DNA of 64,000 nucleotides from Mucilaginibacter sp. MD40 (GTDB lineage Bacteria > Bacteroidota > Bacteroidia > Sphingobacteriales > Sphingobacteriaceae), in assembly GCF_002288635.1 (NCBI RefSeq), contig NZ_NRSW01000001.1, forward strand, positions 1,216,484 through 1,280,483. The letters are read 5' to 3'. Both the position numbers and the translations under genes were made by a program. Under the pieces are notes generated by a model. That model was not told the origin of the DNA and did not search any database. It saw only the letters and a program-made list of their open reading frames with translations. Shown one piece after another: positions 29,272 to 38,186 of the stretch (positions are counted from its first letter, which is position 1; each line of letters begins with the position of its first letter).

Positions 29272-30351
29272 TTATTTATAAAATGGTGGTTTTACCACTT
29301 TAGCCTTTACTTTATTATCGCGGATGCTGATGTAGATCTCGGTACCTTCTTTAGCAAACTCGGATTTTATATACCCCAGGCCGATAGCTTTTTGTAATGA
29401 TGGCGATTGCGTGCCTGAGGTTACTTTACCTATCTCGTTGCCTTCTGCATCAACAATCGCGTAATCATGGCGTGGTATGCCCCGGTCTATCATTTCAAAA
29501 CCTACCAGTTTGCGGGTTACGCCTGCTTGTTTCTGCTGTTGCAAAGCCTCAGAGTTGGTAAATTCCTTGTTGAATTTAGTTACCCAGCCCAAACCTGCTT
29601 CCAAAGGTGAGGTGGTATCGTCAATATCATTGCCGTATAAACAGAAGCCCATTTCAAGGCGCAGGGTATCACGTGCGGCCAAGCCAATAGGTTTAATGCC
29701 AAAAGGCTCGCCGGCCCTGAATACTTCGTTCCAGATATGTTCGGCATGCTCGTTATCAAAATAAAGCTCAAAGCCACCGGCGCCGGTATATCCCGTAGCC
29801 GAAACAACTACATTATCAACACCGGCAAATTTGCCTTTAGTGAAGGTGTAGTATTCCATTGATGCCAGGTCAATATCTGTAAGGCTTTGCAAAGCGTCAG
29901 CCGCTTTGGGGCCTTGTACAGCCAATAGCGAGGTGCGGTCTGAAATGTCTTTCATCTCCACACCTTTGGTGTTGAATTTTGATATCCAGTTCCAATCTTT
30001 CTCAATGTTTGAGGCGTTAACTACCAGCATGTACGTTTTTTCGTCAATGCGGTAAACCAGCAGGTCGTCAACAATACCGCCATCTTCATTTGGCAGGCAG
30101 GAGTATTGCACCTTGCCATCATAAAGCTTAGCCGCGTCGTTACTGGTAACGCGTTGTATGAGGTCAAGGGCGTTTTCTCCTTTAAGGATAAACTCGCCCA
30201 TGTGGCTTACATCAAATACACCTACACCCTTGCGCACGGTATCGTGTTCAACATTTACACCTGTATATTGTACGGGCATATTATAACCGGCAAACGGCAC
30301 CATCTTGGCGCCTGCTTTTACATGTATAGGAGTTAAGGCGGTATTCTTCAT
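29272..30351 (-). CDS. gcvT: Glycine cleavage system aminomethyltransferase (T protein)
   Basis: A 359-residue GcvT, which transfers the methylene group from the aminomethyl-lipoyl H protein to tetrahydrofolate and releases ammonia. Family marks are the N-terminal [20 protein letters not shown], the folate-site region [15 protein letters not shown] and the C-terminal barrel ([13 protein letters not shown]). It stands apart from gcvH and gcvP, as is common in Bacteroidota. A -7 box (TATTTTTG, minus strand) lies at 30370-30377. Confidence 0.96.
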   Translation of the reverse strand: MKNTALTPIHVKAGAKMVPFAGYNMPVQYTGVNVEHDTVRKGVGVFDVSHMGEFILKGENALDLIQRVTSNDAAKLYDGKVQYSCLPNEDGGIVDDLLVYRIDEKTYMLVVNASNIEKDWNWISKFNTKGVEMKDISDRTSLLAVQGPKAADALQSLTDIDLASMEYYTFTKGKFAGVDNVVVSATGYTGAGGFELYFDNEHAEHIWNEVFRAGEPFGIKPIGLAARDTLRLEMGFCLYGNDIDDTTSPLEAGLGWVTKFNKEFTNSEALQQQKQAGVTRKLVGFEMIDRGIPRHDYAIVDAEGNEIGKVTSGTQSPSLQKAIGLGYIKSEFAKEGTEIYISIRDNKVKAKVVKPPFYK

Positions 30352-30369
30352 GAAAACAATTTAATGGGG

Positions 30370-30377
30370 CAAAAATA
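30370..30377 (-). promoter_or_regulatory. -7 promoter box of gcvT
   Basis: On the minus strand this reads TATTTTTG, an exact TAnnTTTG box, 18 bases upstream of the gcvT ATG at 30351. No glycine riboswitch fold is visible in the short leader. Confidence 0.45.
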
Positions 30378-30401
30378 GGAAAATAGCTGTACCTGACAGG
30401 T

Positions 30402-31598
30402 CTATTTTAAAACTGTTTGGTAAAAATGGATGAGTTTTGGTGTAATAATACTTACATCATGCTGCTCTTCTACCAACTTGCGGGCATTAAGGCCGATCTC
30501 ACGGCAATAATACTCGTCAATGAGGCATCTTTTTAACGCGCGGTAGAATTCATCGGTGGTGTTGGCAATGATGATATTTTTCCCATTTTCAATATTAATT
30601 CCCTCGGCGCCGGCGGATGTTGAGATAATGCATTTTTGCATAGCCATTCCCTCCAGAATTTTCACCCGCATACCCCCGCCGGATAATAGCGGAACGATCA
30701 TGATAGCTTTGCTATTTACAAACTCAAGGGCGTCATCTACCTCGCCATGTATGAAAACCTTTCCTAAAACCTCGTAATCGTCATATTCCTCGGGTATGTT
30801 GTGGCCGGCAATGTATAGCTTCGCTTTCAGGTCGCCGTCGGTTATTTCCTTATGAAAATTATCCATAAACCATTCTACGCCTTCGCGGTTAGGCATCCAG
30901 TCTAATGAGCCAAGGAAAAACACGCCCGAAAAATCGGTTTTATTTAGGTCTGGCCGGTAAAGGGAGATGTTAATGCCAATTGGGAGAACGGTAACGGGTA
31001 TTCGTGCGCCAAAATCAAGCAGCGATTGCTTGTCCTGCTGCGTAAAAGTTACAATAGCATCAAACAGGTTAAGCAGCCCGAGTTCGTAGTTTTTTATGCG
31101 TTTGGCGAGTAATTTTAAATACCACTTTTTAAAAGGGTCACTTTTTTGGCGGGCCAGTTTTTCCCAAACCTGGTGTTCAATATTATGCGCCCTGAAAATT
31201 ACTTTTGCCTTTGAACTTCTTCGTATCGCGCCCAGATATGGCGCTACGAATATCCCTTCGAGCTGCACAATATCATAGGCATTATCGGTAAGCGTTTTAA
31301 TTAGTAGTTTTTCGAACCCCGGGTTATAAAACCGGTCAATATTGTAGGTGTTTGAAGTGAAGAGGTTGCTTACCGCTTCAACCATAGTTACCCGTATATC
31401 AATGTCATATTCGGTGTAACTGATACGGTCAAGCAATGCATCGCGTTCCCGCAGGCCCGAATGCTTTTTAACATTGAGTGATAACAGGGTAACCTCATGC
31501 CCCAGATCAACCAGGCCCTTTATGGTATTACCTACCACAATGGGGTAACCGCCGTTTTGCGGAAACGGTGCACGGTGGGTTAAGATAAGGATCCTCAA
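30402..31598 (-). CDS. GT4-type glycosyltransferase
   Basis: A 398-residue GT-B glycosyltransferase of family 4. The N-terminal acceptor domain begins MRILILTHRAPFPQNGG. The C-terminal donor domain carries LGSLDWMPNREG and the nucleotide-sugar segment SGGGMRVKILEGMAM followed by ISTSAGAEGI. It is probably cytosolic and makes a surface glycan or glycolipid, but acceptor and donor are unknown. It is isolated from other sugar genes. Confidence 0.88.
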   Translation of the reverse strand: MRILILTHRAPFPQNGGYPIVVGNTIKGLVDLGHEVTLLSLNVKKHSGLRERDALLDRISYTEYDIDIRVTMVEAVSNLFTSNTYNIDRFYNPGFEKLLIKTLTDNAYDIVQLEGIFVAPYLGAIRRSSKAKVIFRAHNIEHQVWEKLARQKSDPFKKWYLKLLAKRIKNYELGLLNLFDAIVTFTQQDKQSLLDFGARIPVTVLPIGINISLYRPDLNKTDFSGVFFLGSLDWMPNREGVEWFMDNFHKEITDGDLKAKLYIAGHNIPEEYDDYEVLGKVFIHGEVDDALEFVNSKAIMIVPLLSGGGMRVKILEGMAMQKCIISTSAGAEGINIENGKNIIIANTTDEFYRALKRCLIDEYYCREIGLNARKLVEEQHDVSIITPKLIHFYQTVLK

Positions 31599-31648
31599 GC
31601 TTACGGGTTAGTTGGTTTGGTGTAAAGTTATAACCTTACAGTTAAGGG

Positions 31649-32305
31649 TCAAACGCCTTCTTCAAAAATTAGCAGTTGTGGATCGGTTACTTTAAAACTT
31701 TTACGGTGATATGGCGTATGGCCCATTTCTAAAACCATTTTGCGGTGGCTAATGGTTGGATAACCTTTATTAGAATGCCAGTTATACTCCGGATGTTCAG
31801 CAGCTATTTGCTTCATATAATCATCCCGATAGGTTTTGGCTAAAATAGAAGCGGCGGCTATACTGAAATATTTAGCATCGCCCTCTACAATGCATTTGTG
31901 GGGCACATCGGCATATTTGTTGAAGCGGTTACCATCGATAATTAAAAATTCGGGTTTAAGATGCAGTTTTTCAACCGCACGGTGCATAGCCAGGAAAGAT
32001 GCGTTAAGGATATTGATCCGGTCTATCTCATGGTTATCGCACCAGGCAACAGCGTGTGCTATGGCTTTTTCTTCTATCTCTAAACGTAGCTGGTAGCGTA
32101 CCTCTTCGGTAAGTTGTTTGGAGTCGTTAAGCAAGTGGTGGTCAAAATCTGCCGGTAGTATTACAGCCGCTGCAAATACGGGGCCCGCGAGACAACCACG
32201 GCCGGCTTCGTCGCAACCGGCCTCTAACAATTCGTACTGGTATCTGGCTGATAACGTCCTGCGTTCCTTCACAATCTTCACTTTCCTGGGCTGTACCTTC
32301 TTCAT
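31649..32305 (-). CDS. rnhB: Ribonuclease HII
   Basis: A 218-residue RNase HII that cuts the RNA strand in RNA-DNA hybrids, including single ribonucleotides in DNA. Active-site segments are GCDEAGRGCLAGPV (Asp32, Glu33), IIDGNRF and EGDAKYFSIAAASILAKTYRD. The lysine-rich N-terminal extension of about 24 residues is slightly longer than usual; a later start cannot be excluded but no better one is visible. The gene is on the same strand as the GT4 gene with a 50-bp gap. Confidence 0.95.
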   Translation of the reverse strand: MKKVQPRKVKIVKERRTLSARYQYELLEAGCDEAGRGCLAGPVFAAAVILPADFDHHLLNDSKQLTEEVRYQLRLEIEEKAIAHAVAWCDNHEIDRINILNASFLAMHRAVEKLHLKPEFLIIDGNRFNKYADVPHKCIVEGDAKYFSIAAASILAKTYRDDYMKQIAAEHPEYNWHSNKGYPTISHRKMVLEMGHTPYHRKSFKVTDPQLLIFEEGV

Positions 32306-32401
32306 GTATTATACAAATATCAAAAACCCGTGGCACGACTGCAAGTGCGGTTTAAAATAAAAGAGTTTAAACCAATAGGCACCACAGATGTTAATTAAAC
32401 G

Positions 32402-32866
32402 ATGAAAAAGCTTGCCTTGTTGTTATTGATGCTCTGCAGCGTGCAGGTATTTGCACAAAAGCGCACCCCGCTGCCACATGGGATGGTATTTGGTAAAATG
32501 CCTAAGGATATAGCGCCTGTACCGGCCGCAAAAATTGAAAGCCTTATGGGAGGCAAAATACGGCAAACCACCGCCATTACCGGCAAAATAACTAAAGTAA
32601 TTAAAGAGCAGGGTGGCTGGTTTAACATAGATGCAGGAAACGGACGAGTAATAGAGGCGCATTTTGCTGATTATAACGTTAAGCTACCTAAAGCCATAAC
32701 AGGCCGTACAGTAATTATTGAGGGTGTAGCGCAAAGGCAACTCATAGCCGATGATGCACAGCATTTTGCCGGTGATACCGTGAAGGGTAAAAAACAACAT
32801 CAGGTAGAAGTTAATCCTAAAGATCGCATTACCTTTGAGGTGCAGGGCCTGATGGTTGATAAATAG
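32402..32866 (+). CDS. Exported DUF4920 protein (OB-fold-like)
   Basis: A 154-residue protein with a clear signal peptide (LALLLLMLCSVQVFAQ) and a DUF4920 domain (about 55-150), a small beta-rich domain found in Bacteroidota periplasmic proteins. The segment TGRTVIIEGVAQRQ is typical. Function is unknown; some relatives are fused to or near metal-handling genes, but nothing here shows that. It is a single gene converging on the next one across a shared terminator. Confidence 0.75.
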   Translation: MKKLALLLLMLCSVQVFAQKRTPLPHGMVFGKMPKDIAPVPAAKIESLMGGKIRQTTAITGKITKVIKEQGGWFNIDAGNGRVIEAHFADYNVKLPKAITGRTVIIEGVAQRQLIADDAQHFAGDTVKGKKQHQVEVNPKDRITFEVQGLMVDK

Positions 32867-32879
32867 ATATGAGTTATAT

Positions 32880-32923
32880 AAAACAAAAAAGCGCGGCTGT
32901 GATCAGTCGCACTTTTTTGTTTT
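32880..32923. terminator. Bidirectional terminator between convergent genes
   Basis: Arms 32880-32899 and 32904-32923 pair over 20 bp with two imperfect positions and a 4-base loop. The stem is flanked by an A run on one side and a T run on the other, so it works on both strands. It serves DUF4920 (plus) and the membrane protein gene at 32935 (minus). Confidence 0.8.
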
Positions 32924-32934
32924 ATGCTTTTTGC

Positions 32935-33630
32935 TTATGCGAAACGGGCCTGCTTTTTAAGAGCCGAAGGTTCCAGGTGCAGGTGGCCTGCAAAAAGTTC
33001 GCGTACTTTTTCTGCTACCTCGGCACGGTTTACGGTTTGTGCATCGCGGCGGCATTTCAGATAATGCTCGCGGGCAATTTTTTCCGCAAGGTCACCAAGG
33101 GTTTTAACCTTAAGTTCTTTACCAAATTTACCGGCAAGTACCAGTCCGGTAATGGATGCTACCATACCTATGTATCCAACAGTACTAAAAACAAAACTTA
33201 CTGTGATGAATAACAATAAAGATAAAGCAAAAGCCCAAACAATTCCTTGCTTAGGGCGTAACAGGTTCATGTGTAAACCCATCTCTTCCTCTACATCGGC
33301 AACAACCTCAATTCGTGTATCGCGCGGGAAAAGCTCACACAATTTGGTGGTTGGCTTAAGGTCGCAACGGTCTACTGCCTTTTTGGCATTAATGGCGTTG
33401 CGTAGCTTGTAAAAAGCCTGCTGCGTAGTACAACTATCAGCATGTGCCTGTTTTATCTTGGTTACTACCAGGTCGCACAGGGCGCCAAAGGTTTTTACCT
33501 GGTTAAGATCCTCATTTTCGAACCTGATATTGAACGAACACTCAATTTTCGCCAATATATCACCTATATTCTCCGGGTCGATAGTATTTAAATTAACTAT
33601 CGGCGCGCCATTCTTAAAACTAACTTTCAA
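32935..33630 (-). CDS. Unrecognised two-helix membrane protein with carrier-protein-like ends
   Basis: A 231-residue protein that I cannot assign to a named family. Residues about 15-65 (IGDILAKIECSFNIRFENEDL, then FGALCDLVVTKI in two parts) resemble an acyl-carrier-protein helical bundle, but the phosphopantetheine serine motif DSL is absent. Two membrane helices lie at about 128-168. The C-terminal piece VAEKVRELFAGHLHLEPSAL again resembles the first helix of a carrier protein and then stops. It may be a membrane protein of a lipid or polyketide-like pathway, but that is speculative. A -7 box lies at 33668-33675. Confidence 0.6.
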   Translation of the reverse strand: MKVSFKNGAPIVNLNTIDPENIGDILAKIECSFNIRFENEDLNQVKTFGALCDLVVTKIKQAHADSCTTQQAFYKLRNAINAKKAVDRCDLKPTTKLCELFPRDTRIEVVADVEEEMGLHMNLLRPKQGIVWAFALSLLLFITVSFVFSTVGYIGMVASITGLVLAGKFGKELKVKTLGDLAEKIAREHYLKCRRDAQTVNRAEVAEKVRELFAGHLHLEPSALKKQARFA

Positions 33631-33655
33631 TCCTGTAGCACTAAATTAAACAATG

Positions 33656-33690
33656 GGTAAGCCGCCGCAAATATACGGTGGCTTACCTTG
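33656..33690 (-). promoter_or_regulatory. Hairpin after carB with a -7 box in its loop
   Basis: Inverted repeat GGTAAGCCGCCG / CGGTGGCTTACC with one imperfect pair. Its loop holds TATATTTG on the minus strand (33668-33675), an exact -7 box for the gene starting at 33630. The same few bases may end the carB transcript and start the next. There is no strong T run, so termination is uncertain. Confidence 0.45.
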
Positions 33691-33717
33691 TAATTCAAAA
33701 CTGATGCCAGCGCTGAA

Positions 33718-36534
33718 TTACTTACTTAAATACATTGATTTTTCTTTGTATAGATGCCTGAAGTAAGGGTCCATCAGGTTAGGAATAAACCTGATCGCCT
33801 CGCCGGTTGATTTCATCTCAGGGCCAAGCTCCTTATTTACTTCAGGGAATTTATCAAACGAGAACACCGGTTCTTTTATTGCATAGCCCTTAAGCTTACG
33901 CTGTATGGTGAAATCTTTTATTTTGTTAACACCCAGCATTACCTTGGCAGCAATGTTTATGTATGGCACATCGTAAGCTTTAGCTATAAACGGCACCGTA
34001 CGTGACGCGCGCGGGTTTGCTTCAATTACGTATACCTTATCATCCTTAATGGCAAACTGAATATTCAGCAAGCCGCGAACGTTAAGCGCGCGGGCTACTT
34101 TTTCTGTGTACTCTTCCATCTGGCTGATCACGTTGTCGCTTAAATCAAATGGAGGCAATACCGCGTAAGAGTCGCCGGAGTGTATACCTGCAGGCTCAAT
34201 GTGCTCCATCATACCAATGATATGTACATCCTCGCCATCGTGGATAGAATCTGATTCTGCCTCGGCCGCACGGTCAAGGAAGTGGTCGATCAACACGCGG
34301 TTGCCGGGGAGATTTTTCAACAAATTAACCACAGCTTTCTCCAGGTCCTCATCGTTTATCACAATGCTCATGCCCTGGCCGCCAAGTACGTAGCTTGGGC
34401 GTACCAAAACAGGGTAACCAACCTCGTGTGCCACTTCAAGTGCTTCTTCAGCACTTTCGGCAACACCATATTTTGGGTAAGGAATATTTAGTTCTTTCAG
34501 CAGATCAGAGAAACGGCCGCGGTCTTCGGCAATATCCATATTGTCAAAAGATGTACCGATGATCTTGATGCCATGCGCATGCAGTTTCTCCGCCATTTTA
34601 AGAGCGGTTTGGCCACCCAGCTGAACAATCACACCTTCCGGTTTCTCCAGGTCAATAATCTCGCGTACGTGCTCCCAGAAAACAGGCTCAAAGTAAAGCT
34701 TATCGGCCATGTTAAAGTCGGTAGATACGGTCTCAGGGTTACAGTTAACCATGATGGCTTCGTAGCCGGCCTCTTTCGCGGCAAGCAAACCGTGTACACA
34801 GCTGTAATCAAACTCGATACCCTGGCCTATACGGTTAGGGCCTGAACCCAATACGATGATCTTTTTCTTGTCAGATACTTTTGACTCGTTCTCACCTTCG
34901 TAAGTTGAGTAGTAGTATGGCGTTTGCGCGGCAAATTCGGCAGCGCAGGTATCCACCATTTTATAAACCCTTCTGATACCTAATTCCTTACGGCGTTTGT
35001 AAACGTCCTCTTCGGTAACGTTGCCTAAGATGTAAGCTATCTGCGGGTCAGAGAATCCTTTTTGCTTAAGGGTGTAGAAGAAATCATCAGGAATGTTGTT
35101 AAGCGAGTATCTGCGTAACTCGTTTTCCAGGTTCACTACATCCTGTATCTGGTTAAGGAACCAGCGGTCTATTTTGGTTACCTTACGGATAGATTCCATT
35201 GGCACACCAAGGCTCATGGCATCGTAAATATGGAACAACCTGTCCCAGCTCGGATGCTCAAGGCTATGCATAATTTCTTCGAGGTTGCGACTCTGGCGAC
35301 CGTCGGCACCTAAACCGGCGCGGCCTATCTCCAGGCTCTGACAAGCCTTTTGTAAAGCTTCTATAAAGCTGCGGCCAATACCCATCACCTCGCCAACAGA
35401 TTTCATCTGAAGGCCAAGCTCGCGGTTAGCGCCTTTAAATTTATCAAAGTTCCAGCGAGGGATCTTTACGATAACGTAATCAAGCGTTGGTTCAAAGTAT
35501 GCTGAAGTAGTTTTGGTGATCTGGTTTTCTATCTCGTCAAGGTTGTAACCTATTGCAAGCTTTGCAGCAATTTTAGCGATAGGGTAACCGGTGGCTTTTG
35601 ATGCCAGGGCTGATGAGCGCGATACACGAGGGTTGATCTCGATTGCGATAATCTCTTCAGTAGCAGGGTTAACTGAGAACTGTACGTTACAGCCACCCGC
35701 AAAGTTACCAATAGCACGCATCATCTTGATGGCCTGGTTACGCATTTGTTGGTAGCAACGGTCGCTCAGGGTCATGGCTGGTGCCACGGTTATCGAGTCG
35801 CCGGTGTGGATACCCATCGGGTCAAAGTTCTCGATAGAGCAGATGATGATCACGTTGTCCCGGTTATCGCGCAATAACTCCAGCTCATATTCTTTCCAAC
35901 CCAAAACAGCCTGCTCAACCAATACCTCGTGGGTAGGTGAAGCCTGCAAACCACGACTAAGCGCGGCGTCAAAATCTTCCTTTTTGTGTACAAAGCCCGC
36001 GCCTTTACCACCCAGCGTATAGCTTGGGCGTATCACCAGCGGGAAACCAATTTCCTGCGCAGCCTCTTTACCTTCAAGGAAAGAGTTAGCGATTTTTGAT
36101 TTGGCAACACCTACACCAATGTCAACCATCAGTTGGCGAAATGCCTCGCGGTTCTCAGTTTTCTCGATGGCGGCTACGTCAACACCAACCACTTTTACGC
36201 CATATTTTTCCCATATACCGCGTTCTGATGCCTCAATACAAAGGTTAAGCGCGGTTTGGCCACCCATTGTAGGCAGTACGGCGTCAATTTTTTGTTCCTG
36301 CAGTATTTGCTCAATACTTTCGCAGGTAAGCGGTAAAAGGTAAACATGGTCGGCAATAACCTTATCGGTCATGATGGTTGCCGGGTTGCTGTTGATGATC
36401 GATACGGAGATGCCTTCGTCTTTCAGCGAAAGGGCGGCTTGCGAACCCGCATAATCAAACTCACATGCCTGACCGATAATAATAGGGCCAGAACCAATAA
36501 TTAATACGGATTTGATGGAGGTATCCTTGGGCAT
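33718..36534 (-). CDS. carB: Carbamoyl-phosphate synthase large subunit without MGS domain
   Basis: A 938-residue CarB with both ATP-grasp halves (carboxy-phosphate half from about 1-400, carbamoyl-phosphate half from about 555-930) and the central oligomerisation segment. It makes carbamoyl phosphate for pyrimidines and arginine with ammonia from CarA. Signatures include VLIIGSGPIIIGQACEFDYAG and VLGSGPNRIGQGIEFDYS. The usual C-terminal MGS-like allosteric domain of about 130 residues is missing: the protein ends at MDPYFRHLYKEKSMYLSK. Such shortened forms occur in Bacteroidota. carA is not in the window. Confidence 0.96.
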   Translation of the reverse strand: MPKDTSIKSVLIIGSGPIIIGQACEFDYAGSQAALSLKDEGISVSIINSNPATIMTDKVIADHVYLLPLTCESIEQILQEQKIDAVLPTMGGQTALNLCIEASERGIWEKYGVKVVGVDVAAIEKTENREAFRQLMVDIGVGVAKSKIANSFLEGKEAAQEIGFPLVIRPSYTLGGKGAGFVHKKEDFDAALSRGLQASPTHEVLVEQAVLGWKEYELELLRDNRDNVIIICSIENFDPMGIHTGDSITVAPAMTLSDRCYQQMRNQAIKMMRAIGNFAGGCNVQFSVNPATEEIIAIEINPRVSRSSALASKATGYPIAKIAAKLAIGYNLDEIENQITKTTSAYFEPTLDYVIVKIPRWNFDKFKGANRELGLQMKSVGEVMGIGRSFIEALQKACQSLEIGRAGLGADGRQSRNLEEIMHSLEHPSWDRLFHIYDAMSLGVPMESIRKVTKIDRWFLNQIQDVVNLENELRRYSLNNIPDDFFYTLKQKGFSDPQIAYILGNVTEEDVYKRRKELGIRRVYKMVDTCAAEFAAQTPYYYSTYEGENESKVSDKKKIIVLGSGPNRIGQGIEFDYSCVHGLLAAKEAGYEAIMVNCNPETVSTDFNMADKLYFEPVFWEHVREIIDLEKPEGVIVQLGGQTALKMAEKLHAHGIKIIGTSFDNMDIAEDRGRFSDLLKELNIPYPKYGVAESAEEALEVAHEVGYPVLVRPSYVLGGQGMSIVINDEDLEKAVVNLLKNLPGNRVLIDHFLDRAAEAESDSIHDGEDVHIIGMMEHIEPAGIHSGDSYAVLPPFDLSDNVISQMEEYTEKVARALNVRGLLNIQFAIKDDKVYVIEANPRASRTVPFIAKAYDVPYINIAAKVMLGVNKIKDFTIQRKLKGYAIKEPVFSFDKFPEVNKELGPEMKSTGEAIRFIPNLMDPYFRHLYKEKSMYLSK

Positions 36535-36633
36535 AGGGCTTTAAATCAAAAAGTTAAAAACGGGCAATAAGCCATTTAACAACAAGTTCTATGCGCTGAG
36601 AGTTGAAGTATTTCCCGACTCAGCATCGGGGTG

Positions 36634-36641
36634 CAAAGATA
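36634..36641 (-). promoter_or_regulatory. -7 promoter box of carB
   Basis: On the minus strand this reads TATCTTTG, an exact -7 box. It predicts a leader of about 95 bases before the carB ATG at 36534. The leader contains a small hairpin (GCTGAG / CTCAGC). I see no known riboswitch and no convincing attenuator. Confidence 0.5.
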
Positions 36642-36791
36642 GTAATCATGAGGGATTTGCAGCGTTAAATTTTCAAATTTAATACTGGGCAAATAAAGAA
36701 TGGGCTTTGGTAAAGCTGGGGATATATTATTGCGTGGTTTGAAGGCTGTTTACAAAGAAAATTATAGGGCTATTCATACCTTGTATTTAGA

Positions 36792-37364
36792 TCAGTAAGG
36801 TAAGTCAATAAAATAATCATTAATTGGTTTTAATAATATACAGTCGATAGCGAGGTTATCTCTCCCGTTAAACGCCATCATATCAACTAAAGTTTGTTGA
36901 ATTAAATTTCTTGTAGTAAAAATTTTAATAATTTTTGCTGTGTATACTCTTGTCTCGTAGTTCAGAAGGGTGTCCTTTTGGAGGGTCGGGATACTGCAAC
37001 CATGCCGATAATCATACAAGAAGGGTTGCACTATAATTTTTCCTGTTTTCTTAAGTGTTTTAATCAAATACTTGTCCCTCTCAAGAGCTTTGATCGCCTT
37101 CTTCAGTGCCTCATTTACAAATTTAACATAGTCGTTGCTAAACGCAATGTCTGTTATTTTTCCCTGTTTATTTACTTTGAATTTAATATTAACAAAAGCC
37201 TGTTTACAACAAAGTAAAAGAGCTGATGTGTCTGGCTTGTAATTATTTATCAGTGTTTTTCGCACATGGGAGGCTATTTGCCTGGTGGTTAGCGTTTGTG
37301 CAATGGTGGTGGCAGTGGAAGCCAGGATCAATACACAAATTAATAATAATTTTTTGCAGACCAT
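36792..37364 (-). CDS. Secreted hypothetical protein with TonB-C-like segment
   Basis: A 190-residue protein with a signal peptide (LLLICVLILASTATTIAQ). The stretch VNIKFKVNKQGKITDIAF, followed by a helix (FVNEALKKAIKALE), has the pattern of TonB C-terminal-like domains often found in small Bacteroidota periplasmic proteins. I cannot name a function. The gene lies in an AT-rich stretch (36.7-38.2 kb) unlike the flanking carB and panD, and has no obvious operon partner. Confidence 0.6.
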   Translation of the reverse strand: MVCKKLLLICVLILASTATTIAQTLTTRQIASHVRKTLINNYKPDTSALLLCCKQAFVNIKFKVNKQGKITDIAFSNDYVKFVNEALKKAIKALERDKYLIKTLKKTGKIIVQPFLYDYRHGCSIPTLQKDTLLNYETRVYTAKIIKIFTTRNLIQQTLVDMMAFNGRDNLAIDCILLKPINDYFIDLPY

Positions 37365-37609
37365 GTTATACAGCTATCGTTGATTGTTATTTAAATAACT
37401 AATTTGTAAATCAAACTTTACAGACACCATGTATTTTGAGCTTAGTGGCTGTCATGCTTAGTTGCGGGCTCACACTGGTAAAAGTTTCTAATTTTGACCG
37501 ATAATGCGGCAAGAATTTGTCTCGCCGATAGCTTTAGTTAGTGTATTTCAGCTCAGAAGTTACGCTGTCGCTAAACTTCGATCGGTGAGGGGAAGGTGTA
37601 TCTTTAAGT

Positions 37610-37640
37610 AAACAAGCCAGCGCTTAGCACTGGCTTGTTT
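37610..37640 (-). terminator. Terminator of the lipoprotein / 176-residue gene pair
   Basis: Perfect 11-bp stem AAACAAGCCAG / CTGGCTTGTTT with a 9-base loop, just after the stop of the minus-strand gene at 37645. The remainder of the 37365-37644 gap shows a possible plus-strand -7 box near 37487 but no gene. Confidence 0.7.
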
Positions 37641-37644
37641 ATAT

Positions 37645-38175
37645 TTAGTGCGTAAATTGTGCGTTGTTCAAAATGTCATCAAGCAATGCCGTTGCTTTGG
37701 TGGAATCTGCTTCTGGATATTTTATATTACCTTTTTGAATTAATGTTTTGTTTTCATTTTGTAAGTAAAAATCATAATAGCCAACTTTATTAGAAATATG
37801 GTGTGTGATTAATACAGTTTTATTGCCGATTTTCTTGATGAAAGAACGATACGTTTTATTGCCATTTTTTATTAGATATAAATTAAGATCATCTTGAAAT
37901 CTTTTCATTCTTTCAAGATCATTTACAATAGATCCATTACTTACGTTTGATAAACCCAAGTAAAAATCTTCAACTTGATAATTATATGGCTGAATGTAAT
38001 TAGCCTTACTACCAATGGGGTTAAATTGAGGGGAAAATGTGTTTAATTGTTGTTTGCTGATTTTAGTAGTCTGTTTCGGTAGCGTTATTTTGATTAATTC
38101 GTTACTGTGAATTATTTGAGAATAACTTAAAGTTGCCTTAATTACTATAGCAAATAGTATAATTGTCGTTTTCAT
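37645..38175 (-). CDS. Exported hypothetical protein, partner of the glycine-rich lipoprotein
   Basis: A 176-residue AT-rich gene with a signal peptide (IILFAIVIKATLSYSQ). The mature part is rich in Asn, Ile, Lys and Tyr and has no motif I recognise. It starts 11 bp after the stop of the glycine-rich lipoprotein gene and is followed by a terminator, so the two form a two-gene operon. A role as accessory, chaperone or immunity-like partner is inference only. Confidence 0.6.
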   Translation of the reverse strand: MKTTIILFAIVIKATLSYSQIIHSNELIKITLPKQTTKISKQQLNTFSPQFNPIGSKANYIQPYNYQVEDFYLGLSNVSNGSIVNDLERMKRFQDDLNLYLIKNGNKTYRSFIKKIGNKTVLITHHISNKVGYYDFYLQNENKTLIQKGNIKYPEADSTKATALLDDILNNAQFTH

Positions 38176-38186
38176 TTTTAATAATG

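Noticed and set aside
32869..33213. A 114-codon plus-strand frame after DUF4920
   Set aside because: It starts at a bidirectional terminator and lies antisense to the membrane protein gene.
36541..36640. Possible attenuator or riboswitch in the carB leader
   Set aside because: Only a 6-bp hairpin and a weak GGC/GCC stem are seen, with no recognised aptamer pattern.
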